In this document: piece after piece, positions 7,987-14,379 of the stretch | Numbering within the stretch: position 1 is the stretch's first letter | Layout of the letters: each line of letters starts with the position of its first letter | From: Prevotellaceae bacterium UBA2718 | GTDB taxonomy: Bacteria > Bacteroidota > Bacteroidia > Bacteroidales > Bacteroidaceae | NCBI GenBank assembly: GCA_002353975.1 | Contig: DEKQ01000071.1 | Coordinates: 288-24,457, forward strand | DNA: 24,170 nt | Direction of reading: 5' to 3' | The notes under the pieces: generated by a model | What the model was told of the DNA's origin: nothing | Database searches by the model: none | Seen by the model: only the letters and a program-made list of their open reading frames with translations | Position numbers and translations under genes: made by a program

Positions 7987-9266
7987 CACAAGAGGTCTCT
8001 GCCGATATCCCTGCGGAAGTAACGGCCTTCATACTGTATCTTCTCTGCCTCGGTGAAAGACTTACGCAGAGCCTCTTCCTTGTCCTTACCATAGGACACA
8101 ACGCTTATCACGCGGCCACCAGCCGTAACCACCTGACCGTCTTTCAGGGCCGTGCCGGAATGGAACACTATGCTGCCCTCAACCTGGTCGATACCGCTGA
8201 TGGGGAAGCCTTTCTTATATTCCTGAGGATAGCCACCGCTGACGAGCATCACACACACAGCCGAACGCTCGTCAAACTCTATGCTTCGCTTGTCCAGGTC
8301 ACCTGCCGCAACACCCTCAAGGAGGTCAACGAGGTCGCTCTTAAGCCTCAGCATAACACTCTCTGTCTCAGGGTCTCCCATACGACAGTTATACTCTATG
8401 ACCTTCGGCTCGCCATCGACGTTTATCAATCCGAAGAAGATAAAGCCCTTGTAGCAGATGTTCTCTTCTGCCAACCCATCAACGGTCGGCTTTATTATGC
8501 GCTCCTCTACCTTCTGCATCCATTCCTTAGTGGCGAAAGGCACGGGAGTAACGCTACCCATACCGCCGGTATTGAGGCCTGTGTCACCCTCGCCGATGCG
8601 CTTGTAATCCTTTGCCTCGGGCAGTATCTTGTAGTTCTTGCCGTCCGTGAGCACAAAGACAGAGCACTCTATGCCTGACAGAAATTCCTCTATCACGACA
8701 CGCGAAGAGGCCGTACCGAACATACCGCCGAGCATCTCACGCAGCTCTTTCTTAGCCTCATCCAGAGTGTTGAGTATCAGCACGCCCTTACCTGCACAGA
8801 GGCCGTCAGCCTTCAGCACGTATGGTGCCTTCAGGGTCTCAAGGAACTTCAGCCCTTCCTCCAGATGTTCGCCGTCAAAGGTATTGTATGCCGCAGTAGG
8901 GATATTGTGGCGCATCATAAAGGCCTTTGCGAAGTCCTTGCTGCCCTCCATCTGCGCTCCGCACTTTGACGGACCGATTACGGGAATATCCTTCGTACGG
9001 GCATCAGCACCCAAATCATCGTAGATACCCTTCACCAGCGGGTCTTCGGGACCTACCACAACCATCTTCACATCGTTGTCAACGACGAATTGCTTTATCG
9101 TCTCAAAGTCATCAGCCTTGATAGCTACATTCTTTCCCTTACCTCCGACGCCGTCAGTACCGGCATTACCAGGGGCGATAAACAGGGTGTCACACTTCTC
9201 ACTTTGTGAAATCTTCCATGCAAGAGCATGCTCGCGGCCACCAGAGCCTAACAGTAGAATATTCAT
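7986..9266 (-). CDS. purD: Phosphoribosylamine--glycine ligase (GARS)
   Basis: A 426-residue ATP-grasp enzyme catalysing the second step of purine synthesis, joining glycine to 5-phosphoribosylamine. Landmarks: N-domain MNILLLGSGGREHALAWKI, the VVVGPEDPLVKG segment, the ATP-binding KADGLCAGKGVL region (residues about 153-164), NTGGMGSVTPVP (about 233-244) and the metal-binding EYNCRMGDPETE (about 290-301), a Bacteroidota-style variant of the usual NVRFGDPE. The length is full. It is transcribed with the upstream peptidase (10 nt gap) and overlaps the YqaA-like gene. No other purine gene is next to it. Confidence 0.97.
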   Translation of the reverse strand: MNILLLGSGGREHALAWKISQSEKCDTLFIAPGNAGTDGVGGKGKNVAIKADDFETIKQFVVDNDVKMVVVGPEDPLVKGIYDDLGADARTKDIPVIGPSKCGAQMEGSKDFAKAFMMRHNIPTAAYNTFDGEHLEEGLKFLETLKAPYVLKADGLCAGKGVLILNTLDEAKKELREMLGGMFGTASSRVVIEEFLSGIECSVFVLTDGKNYKILPEAKDYKRIGEGDTGLNTGGMGSVTPVPFATKEWMQKVEERIIKPTVDGLAEENICYKGFIFFGLINVDGEPKVIEYNCRMGDPETESVMLRLKSDLVDLLEGVAAGDLDKRSIEFDERSAVCVMLVSGGYPQEYKKGFPISGIDQVEGSIVFHSGTALKDGQVVTAGGRVISVVSYGKDKEEALRKSFTEAEKIQYEGRYFRRDIGRDLL

Positions 9267-9276
9267 TTATACCTTA

Positions 9277-11145
9277 TTATTTATTATATTGTTCAAAGAA
9301 TCGGGTTATTCTGTCATATAGGTGCACCGCATCGTGCCCTTTTACATTATGCTTTGCCTCGGGATAGACGAAGAACTCAGGTTGCTTTCCCGCCTTTATG
9401 CACTCGTCCAGGAAACTGAGGGCATGAACCGGCAGCACCACATCATCCTTCATTCCTATTATAATCTGCAGCGGCGCATTCAGGTTCTTAGCCTTACCGG
9501 GCAGCGAGGTCAGCGCATATCCCTCAGGATTGTTCTGCGGCGTCCCCATATAGCGCTCTCCGTACATCACCTCATACCATTTCCAATCTGTCACTGGGCC
9601 GCCCGCAACGCCGCACTTGAAGACTTCGGGATAGTTCGTCAAAAGCGAAAGCGTCATAAAGCCCCCGAAGCTCCAACCGAAGACCCCTACCCTCTTCATA
9701 TCCGTGAAGGGTAACGTGGAGAGGAACTGAATGCCCAGCATCTGGTCTTTCATCTCCTCCTGTCCCAACCTGTGATGCGTCACCTGCTCAAAGGCCTTGC
9801 CTCTGTTCTCCGAGCCTCTGTTGTCCAGCACGAATACCACATATCCCTTCTGAGCCATATATGTCTCCCACCTGCGTGAGTTCCATTGCCATGAGGCATC
9901 CACATTGTGCGCATGGGGGCCTCCATAGACATAAAGCACAACGGGCAGCCTCTCTCCTCGCTTCATTCTTGCCGGCATCACCATGCGATAGTGCAGCTCC
10001 GTACTGTCATCGGCTGCCTTTATCGTACCGTGCCTGAAGACGGGCTTCTCGTATTCTGCCCACGGGTCTTTGCTCCTAAGCACCTCTCTCCGCTCACCCG
10101 TCAGGAGGTTCAGCGTGGCATATACCTTCGGCACTTCCGGCTCGCTCCATTCGTCAAGCAGCATCGTACCGTTCTCGCTCAGCATTCCTGTGTGCCATCC
10201 CTTTCCGTTGTCAAGAGGTGTGCACATGCCTGTGGCTATATCCACGTTGAAGATATTCCTCTGTATAGGCGATACTTTGTTGCCCTCAACGATGACGCCC
10301 TTCTTCTCCTTGCAGAAGCCGAGCACTCTCATCACCTCCCAGCCGCCTTTGGTCAGCTGCCTCAGCTCTTTTCCATCCGTGGAACAGAGGTAGAGGTGCA
10401 TAAAGCCGTCACGACGGCTCCACATCAGGAAGTGCGTCTTATCCCAAGGGATGAACTCTATCGGGTGAAGCGGCTCTGTGTATTTGTCATCGTGCTCAGG
10501 ATAGAGTGTCTGCACGCGTTCGCCGCTCTTCACATCATAGACAGCCAGATAAGAATCTGTCTGTTCCCGGTTCAACTCTATCACATAGAGCAGCGTCCCG
10601 TCCGGGTTCCACGCCAGGTTGGTGAAGTATCTGTCTCGCGGTTCGCCTGTCTCAAGATACTTAGTTGTGCCGTTAGCGATGTCATATATCCCTATCGTCA
10701 CCTCATGGCTGCGCGTTCCTGCCATAGGATAGGCATCATCACGCTCCACCATCGACTGGTCCATTCTGTAGAATGCCACCTTGTCCTTACGGGGAGAGAG
10801 GAAGATACCCGTACTGATACCAAACTCATTGCGGTGCACGGATTCTCCATACACCAACAGGCGCGAGCCGTCATCGGTAACGCGCAGCGGCTCCGCATCC
10901 TCCGAGGTCTTTACATACACGTCATATTCCAACGTATATACCATAGGATATTCCTGCGGGCGCGTCCTCTCGGCGGCATCGACGAGTGTTTCGCCGTCCC
11001 ACCAGTAAGAGCGCGACTCGGGCGACATCTCCTTATAGCTATTGCCGCCCGGTATTAGGTCCTCAAGCGTGAAGAGACGTTTTTCTGCCATTACGAAATG
11101 CGATAGAAGCACACCAAACAGTATGAAGAGAATATTCTGCCTCAT
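9277..11145 (-). CDS. S9 family dipeptidyl peptidase (DPP IV-like), short form
   Basis: A 622-residue exported serine peptidase with an N-terminal signal sequence (MRQNILFILFGVLLSHFVMA), a beta-propeller domain and a C-terminal alpha/beta hydrolase domain. The catalytic triad is visible: S492 in GWSFGG, D568 in GMKDDVV and H599 in EAKHNVKGH. The substrate-binding segment HRNEFGIS (104-111) and the AYPMAG motif match the Bacteroidota S9B subfamily. It probably cleaves dipeptides from the N-terminus of peptides in the periplasm. Members of this subfamily are usually above 700 residues; here the part between the LEDLIPGG leader (28-35) and the propeller strand YTLEYDVYV (70-78) is much shortened, as if about 80-100 residues were missing. 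The frame is intact, so it may still be active. Confidence 0.9.
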   Translation of the reverse strand: MRQNILFILFGVLLSHFVMAEKRLFTLEDLIPGGNSYKEMSPESRSYWWDGETLVDAAERTRPQEYPMVYTLEYDVYVKTSEDAEPLRVTDDGSRLLVYGESVHRNEFGISTGIFLSPRKDKVAFYRMDQSMVERDDAYPMAGTRSHEVTIGIYDIANGTTKYLETGEPRDRYFTNLAWNPDGTLLYVIELNREQTDSYLAVYDVKSGERVQTLYPEHDDKYTEPLHPIEFIPWDKTHFLMWSRRDGFMHLYLCSTDGKELRQLTKGGWEVMRVLGFCKEKKGVIVEGNKVSPIQRNIFNVDIATGMCTPLDNGKGWHTGMLSENGTMLLDEWSEPEVPKVYATLNLLTGERREVLRSKDPWAEYEKPVFRHGTIKAADDSTELHYRMVMPARMKRGERLPVVLYVYGGPHAHNVDASWQWNSRRWETYMAQKGYVVFVLDNRGSENRGKAFEQVTHHRLGQEEMKDQMLGIQFLSTLPFTDMKRVGVFGWSFGGFMTLSLLTNYPEVFKCGVAGGPVTDWKWYEVMYGERYMGTPQNNPEGYALTSLPGKAKNLNAPLQIIIGMKDDVVLPVHALSFLDECIKAGKQPEFFVYPEAKHNVKGHDAVHLYDRITRFFEQYNK

Positions 11146-11153
11146 TACCCTTA

Positions 11154-12665
11154 CTACTTATCACCCTTGTTAAACGGTTTGCCACCCTTGAATGGTCTTC
11201 CGCTCTTGAATGACCCGTCACCCTTGAATGGTTTGCAACCTTTGAAAGGTCTGTCACCCTTGAATGACTTTCCGTCTCTGAATGGTTTCCTGTCCTTATA
11301 TGGCTTTCTGTCCTCAAAGTCGCTATCATCGAAAGCCCTTCTCCTGCCGCGTTCCGCGTCGCGTTTCTCCAGGCTTCTGAAGCGGAATCCCAGAATGTCG
11401 GCCTCCTCGTTGCTTTCGTTCTCCTCCTTTCTCTTCTCAAAGTCGCGCTTCTGCCACGAGCGGCGCTTCTCCGCCATCTTTTTCTTCTCCTCCTCTGTCT
11501 TCACTATGCCGCCTTCCTGGCGATATTCCTTGAATTTTCCGTCAAAGATGGCATATTTCCTATACTCACATTCCAGCGAGCCGTTATACATCGGCACTTT
11601 CAGCGAGGGTTTCAGGCCTATCTGCTGGAAACACTCCTCCCTGTATGACAGCACCCACGCTTCGCCTCCCTGGAAGGCGTGCTTCAGGCGCTCACCTATC
11701 ATTCTGTAGGTCTCCATCAGGTTCGACGTGGAGATACGCTCACCATAAGGCGGGTTAGTCACCATCACGGCGCGGCCTTCTATGCTCTTGAAGTCCCTGA
11801 AGTCTTTCTGCTCTATCGTAATATCAGATGAGAAGCCCGCAGCCTTCACGTTGTTCTTGGCCATATTGACGGCCTTGAAGTCTATGTCCGAGCCGTAGAT
11901 GTGGTGGGTGAACTCCCTTTCCTGCGAGTCATCGTTGTATATCTCGTCAAAGAGCTCGCTGTCATAGTCGGCCCACTTCTCAAAGGCATACTGCTTTCTG
12001 AACACTCCCGGAGCGATGTTTCTTGCTATCATCGCCGCCTCGATGGGTATGGTGCCCGAGCCGCACATGGGGTCGTAGAAGTCACATTCTCCCTGCCATC
12101 CGGTCATCATAATCATTCCGGCAGCCAGCACCTCGTTGAGCGGAGCCTCCACATGTTCCTGCCTGTAACCGCGGCGGTGCAGCGATTCGCCACTGGAATC
12201 GAGTGAAACGGTAGCGTCCTCCTTATGTATGTGGATATTCAGCCTTACGTCCGGATCGCTGACAGAGATAGCGGGACGTTTGCCCGTGCGCTCCCTGAAC
12301 TGATCGACGATGGCATCCTTTACCTTATAGGTCACAAAGCGGGAATTGCTGAAGGTTTCGCTATACACCACGGAATCTACGGTAAACGTCTTGTCCTCGC
12401 CGATGTATTCGCTCCAGTCAATCTCCTTGATGGCATCATACACCTCATCGGCAGACGTGGCCGTGAAGTGTTTGATGGGCTTCAGTATGCGTATGGCTGT
12501 ACGGAGCGAGAAGTTTGCCCTGTACATCATCTCCTTGTCGCCGCGAAACGATACCACCCGGCATCCCTTCACCACATCCTTTGCACCCAAAGCGGTCAGT
12601 TCGCCGCAAAGCAAATCCTCAAGACCCATGAAGGTCTTAGCTATCATATCAAATTCCTGTTCCAT
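11154..12665 (-). CDS. THUMP-domain RNA methyltransferase (RlmL-like) with repeat tail
   Basis: A class I SAM-dependent RNA methyltransferase of 503 residues from the ATG at 12665 (an in-frame TTG lies two codons upstream). A THUMP RNA-binding domain spans about 45-155, followed by a Rossmann methyltransferase domain with the SAM motif DPMCGSGT (about 198-205) and the catalytic NPPYGER (about 304-310), which is typical of N2-guanine methyltransferases of the RlmL/YpsC group. It likely methylates 23S rRNA, but the site cannot be read from sequence. After residue about 388 comes a highly charged tail. Its last 50 residues are tandem hexapeptides of the FKGxKP type, encoded by an 18-bp repeat. 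The start overlaps the 3' end of cysE by 17 nt; the peptidase follows 8 nt downstream. Confidence 0.92.
   Translation of the reverse strand: MEQEFDMIAKTFMGLEDLLCGELTALGAKDVVKGCRVVSFRGDKEMMYRANFSLRTAIRILKPIKHFTATSADEVYDAIKEIDWSEYIGEDKTFTVDSVVYSETFSNSRFVTYKVKDAIVDQFRERTGKRPAISVSDPDVRLNIHIHKEDATVSLDSSGESLHRRGYRQEHVEAPLNEVLAAGMIMMTGWQGECDFYDPMCGSGTIPIEAAMIARNIAPGVFRKQYAFEKWADYDSELFDEIYNDDSQEREFTHHIYGSDIDFKAVNMAKNNVKAAGFSSDITIEQKDFRDFKSIEGRAVMVTNPPYGERISTSNLMETYRMIGERLKHAFQGGEAWVLSYREECFQQIGLKPSLKVPMYNGSLECEYRKYAIFDGKFKEYRQEGGIVKTEEEKKKMAEKRRSWQKRDFEKRKEENESNEEADILGFRFRSLEKRDAERGRRRAFDDSDFEDRKPYKDRKPFRDGKSFKGDRPFKGCKPFKGDGSFKSGRPFKGGKPFNKGDK
11168..11325 (-). repeat. 18-bp coding repeat (hexapeptide FKGxKP) in the methyltransferase tail
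   Basis: At least eight imperfect 18-bp units, each encoding a hexapeptide such as FKGGKP, FKSGRP, FKGDGS, FKGCKP, FKGDRP, FRDGKS or YKDRKP. The units keep the reading frame and vary mainly at the middle positions. The product is basic, glycine-rich and disordered, resembling RNA-binding tails. Confidence 0.85.
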
Positions 12666-13563
12666 CCTCAAATCCCTTCAATATCTTGACATTCTTATAA
12701 ATTTTACTTCCTGGGGCGACACTCTCAGTCACCCACTTGTTTGCGCCGATTACGCTTCCCTTGCCGATTGTGATGCGGCCAAGAATCGTAGCATTACTAT
12801 ATACTATCACGTCATCCTCCAGAATAGGATGGCGGGCAATGCCTTTGATTGGGTTGCCGTTTTCATCCAACGGGAACGAAAGTGCTCCCAGAGTGACACC
12901 CTGATATAGCTTCACGTTGTTGCCTATGATACATGTGGCTCCTATGACTACGCCCGTGCCGTGATCTATAGTGAAATGATGGCCTATCTCGGCTGCCGGG
13001 TGTATGTCTATACCTGTCTCCGAGTGTGCCAGCTCCGTAATCATTCTCGGAATAAGGGGCACTCCGAGCACGTGCAGCTCATGGGCTAGGCGATAGTTCA
13101 CAAGCGTGCGTATCACGGGGTAGCAGCAGATAATCTCGCTGAACGACGTGGCAGCGGGGTCGCCGTTGAAGGCTGCCTCCACGTCTGTCTTCAGGATGCA
13201 ACGCAGCTCGGGCAACTTACTTACAATGACCTCCGATATATTGATAGCCCTCTGGCGTATCTCGTCGGTAGGAGCATTGCACCCCTCATAGCAAAGACCT
13301 GCTATGACCTGTTTCTTCAGTATGCGGAAGAAATTCTCTATCTCAACGCCTATGCGATACTTTAGTGTCTCCTGTCTTACCTTCTGACGGCCAAAGAAGC
13401 CCGGAAACAGAATGCCACGCACTATCTCCATCATCTCCTTCAGGGCATCGCTGGAGGGCAAGGGGGCACTTCCCTTGACTTGGTGCGACAGACCTGCAAG
13501 ATTTTCCGGCGCAGACAGCTTTTCTACTGTATCCGGAAGTACAATCTCTATGTTGCTTACCAT
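12649..13563 (-). CDS. cysE: Serine O-acetyltransferase
   Basis: A 304-residue serine acetyltransferase of the long EpsC/CysE type, making O-acetylserine from serine and acetyl-CoA for cysteine synthesis. The helical N-terminal domain spans about 1-160 and the left-handed beta-helix about 165-290. The core motif HPAAEIGHHFTIDHGTG (183-199) contains the catalytic histidine and aspartate, followed by hexapeptide turns (VVIGATCIIGNNVKLYQGV) and ARHPILEDDVIVYSNATILG, where the family binds acetyl-CoA. The first gene of the long minus-strand unit, with a strong promoter 31 nt upstream. Start ATG 13563 leaves a leader of about 24 nt. Whether sulfur supply regulates the whole operon cannot be told from sequence. 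Confidence 0.95.
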   Translation of the reverse strand: MVSNIEIVLPDTVEKLSAPENLAGLSHQVKGSAPLPSSDALKEMMEIVRGILFPGFFGRQKVRQETLKYRIGVEIENFFRILKKQVIAGLCYEGCNAPTDEIRQRAINISEVIVSKLPELRCILKTDVEAAFNGDPAATSFSEIICCYPVIRTLVNYRLAHELHVLGVPLIPRMITELAHSETGIDIHPAAEIGHHFTIDHGTGVVIGATCIIGNNVKLYQGVTLGALSFPLDENGNPIKGIARHPILEDDVIVYSNATILGRITIGKGSVIGANKWVTESVAPGSKIYKNVKILKGFEDGTGI

Positions 13564-13593
13564 AAATTCCTCGTTTTACTATTAATTCGCGTG

Positions 13594-13624
13594 CAAAGGT
13601 ACGATTAAGTTTTGAGATACACAA
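13594..13624 (-). promoter_or_regulatory. Promoter of cysE and the seven-gene minus operon
   Basis: On the minus strand a TTG (13624-13622) is followed after 20 nt by TACCTTTG (13601-13594). Transcription should start near 13587, about 24 nt before the cysE ATG. The spacer, ATCTCAAAACTTAATCG, is nearly identical to that of the rsfS promoter in the opposite orientation. Confidence 0.82.
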
Positions 13625-13683
13625 GAAAAAGTGCTTGCATTTTTTATTGTATATCCAAGACGGAGTACCTTCGACGAAGTCAG

Positions 13684-13716
13684 AGGTACGATTAAGTTTG
13701 AGATACACAAGAAAAA
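13684..13716 (-). repeat. Decayed copy of the promoter cassette
   Basis: Same orientation and nearly the same sequence as the cysE promoter cassette (13597-13630). It has one base missing in the spacer (19 nt) and TACCTCTG instead of TACCTTTG in the -7 box. It is probably a weak or dead promoter pointing at cysE. Confidence 0.75.
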
Positions 13717-13732
13717 AGCCTACTTTCCTCAA

Positions 13733-13842
13733 AGATGTAAGTAACTTCCCTCCCGGATGTAAGTAACTTCCCTCTCGGATGTGAGTAACTTCCCTCTCGG
13801 ATGTAAGTAACTTCCCTCTCGGATGTAAGTAACTTCCCTCAA
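13733..13842. repeat. 22-bp tandem repeat, five units
   Basis: Five direct units of 22 bp at 13733-13754, 13755-13776, 13777-13798, 13799-13820 and 13821-13842. The core is GGATGTAAGTAACTTCCCTC. Unit 1 begins AG and ends CCC, unit 3 has GTGAGTAAC, and unit 5 ends in AA; otherwise units are identical. There are no spacers, so it is not a CRISPR array. Copy number probably varies between strains. Confidence 0.93.
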
Positions 13843-13901
13843 CATTAACGAAAACATATAGCCAGCAAACTGTCATATCGGTTATTTTTCAATTAGATTT
13901 C

Positions 13902-13932
13902 TTGCACATCTCAAAACTTAATCGTAACTTTG
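13902..13932 (+). promoter_or_regulatory. Promoter of the rsfS-ftsH-cdsA operon
   Basis: A TTG at 13902-13904, a 20-nt spacer and TAACTTTG at 13925-13932 give a full Bacteroidota promoter. Transcription would start near 13939, giving an almost leaderless rsfS mRNA with the ATG at 13942. This excludes the in-frame TTG at 13930, which lies inside the -7 box. The spacer is shared with the cysE promoter as an inverted repeat. Confidence 0.83.
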
Positions 13933-13941
13933 CAACCAATT

Positions 13942-14304
13942 ATGACAAAAGACGTACAAACACTGGTAGATGCCGCCGTTAAAGGCATTCAAGAGAAGAA
14001 AGGGCATAACATAAAGGTTATAGACATGGAAGGCATGGAGGGCGTGATAGCTCAGGCCTTCGTCGTATGTGAGGGTGGCTCGCCTTCGCAGGTTTCGGCT
14101 ATCATGGATTCCGTAGAGGAGACGATGCTGAAAGACCTGAAGGAAAAAACCGTAAGGACCGCCGGAACGGAGAATTGTATTTGGGTAGCAATGGACTATT
14201 CAGACATCATCGTTCATATTTTCCTGCCCGAGGCGCGAGAATTCTACAACCTTGAGGCCCTTTGGGGAGATGCCAAGGTAACAGAAATAGAAGATATTGA
14301 ATAG
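13942..14304 (+). CDS. rsfS: Ribosomal silencing factor RsfS (Iojap family)
   Basis: A 120-residue RsfS/DUF143 protein that binds ribosomal protein L14 and blocks joining of the 50S and 30S subunits when nutrients are short. Typical features are an N-terminal helix (VDAAVKGIQEKKGHNIKVIDM), the AFVVCEGGSPSQVSAI strand-loop-helix and the C-terminal WVAMDYSDIIVHIFLPEAREFYNLEALWGDA signature, here split over about residues 85-114. The start is fixed by the promoter at 13902-13932. It precedes ftsH and cdsA, an arrangement often seen in Bacteroidota. Its TAG stop shares its last base with the first unit of heptamer tract D. Confidence 0.95.
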   Translation: MTKDVQTLVDAAVKGIQEKKGHNIKVIDMEGMEGVIAQAFVVCEGGSPSQVSAIMDSVEETMLKDLKEKTVRTAGTENCIWVAMDYSDIIVHIFLPEAREFYNLEALWGDAKVTEIEDIE

Positions 14305-14373
14305 CAAATTGTACATTGTAAATGGTAAATAGTACATTTCAAATTGTACATTGTAAATGGTAAATGGTACATA
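14304..14373. repeat. Heptamer tract D, ten units between rsfS and ftsH
   Basis: Ten units in perfect 7-bp register: GCAAATT, GTACATT, GTAAATG, GTAAATA, GTACATT, TCAAATT, GTACATT, GTAAATG, GTAAATG, GTACATA. The tract starts on the last base of the rsfS stop codon and ends 6 nt before the ftsH ATG, so it is almost the whole intergenic space. Confidence 0.92.
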
Positions 14374-14379
14374 AAAATT

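Larger units (their letters stand above)
13564..13941. other. Divergent control region between cysE and rsfS
   Basis: This 378-nt non-coding region carries the cysE promoter, a decayed second promoter copy, a five-unit 22-bp tandem repeat and the rsfS promoter. A short palindrome CTTCGACGAAG (13669-13679) sits inside a GTACCT...AGGTAC inverted pair (13665-13670 and 13684-13689). No protein gene is supported: the open frame on the minus strand across it encodes only the translated tandem repeat. Confidence 0.8.

Noticed and set aside
9907..11058. 383-codon plus-strand open frame
   Set aside because: It is antisense to the dipeptidyl peptidase gene, which has a full catalytic triad and signal peptide; the plus-strand product has no family features.
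13733..13842. Possible CRISPR array
   Set aside because: Units are directly adjacent with no unique spacers, and no cas genes are present.
13343..13876. Open frame on the minus strand across the 22-bp repeat, giving a repeated peptide
   Set aside because: The repetitive peptide is just the translated tandem repeat, and the frame also overlaps the real cysE coding sequence in another phase and the cysE promoter.
13930..13941. Upstream TTG start for rsfS
   Set aside because: It lies inside the -7 box TAACTTTG, upstream of the expected transcription start.
14344..14379. Upstream TTG start for ftsH
   Set aside because: The extra residues are only translated heptamer repeat (GTACATT units lack stop codons); the conserved protein begins at the ATG 14380.
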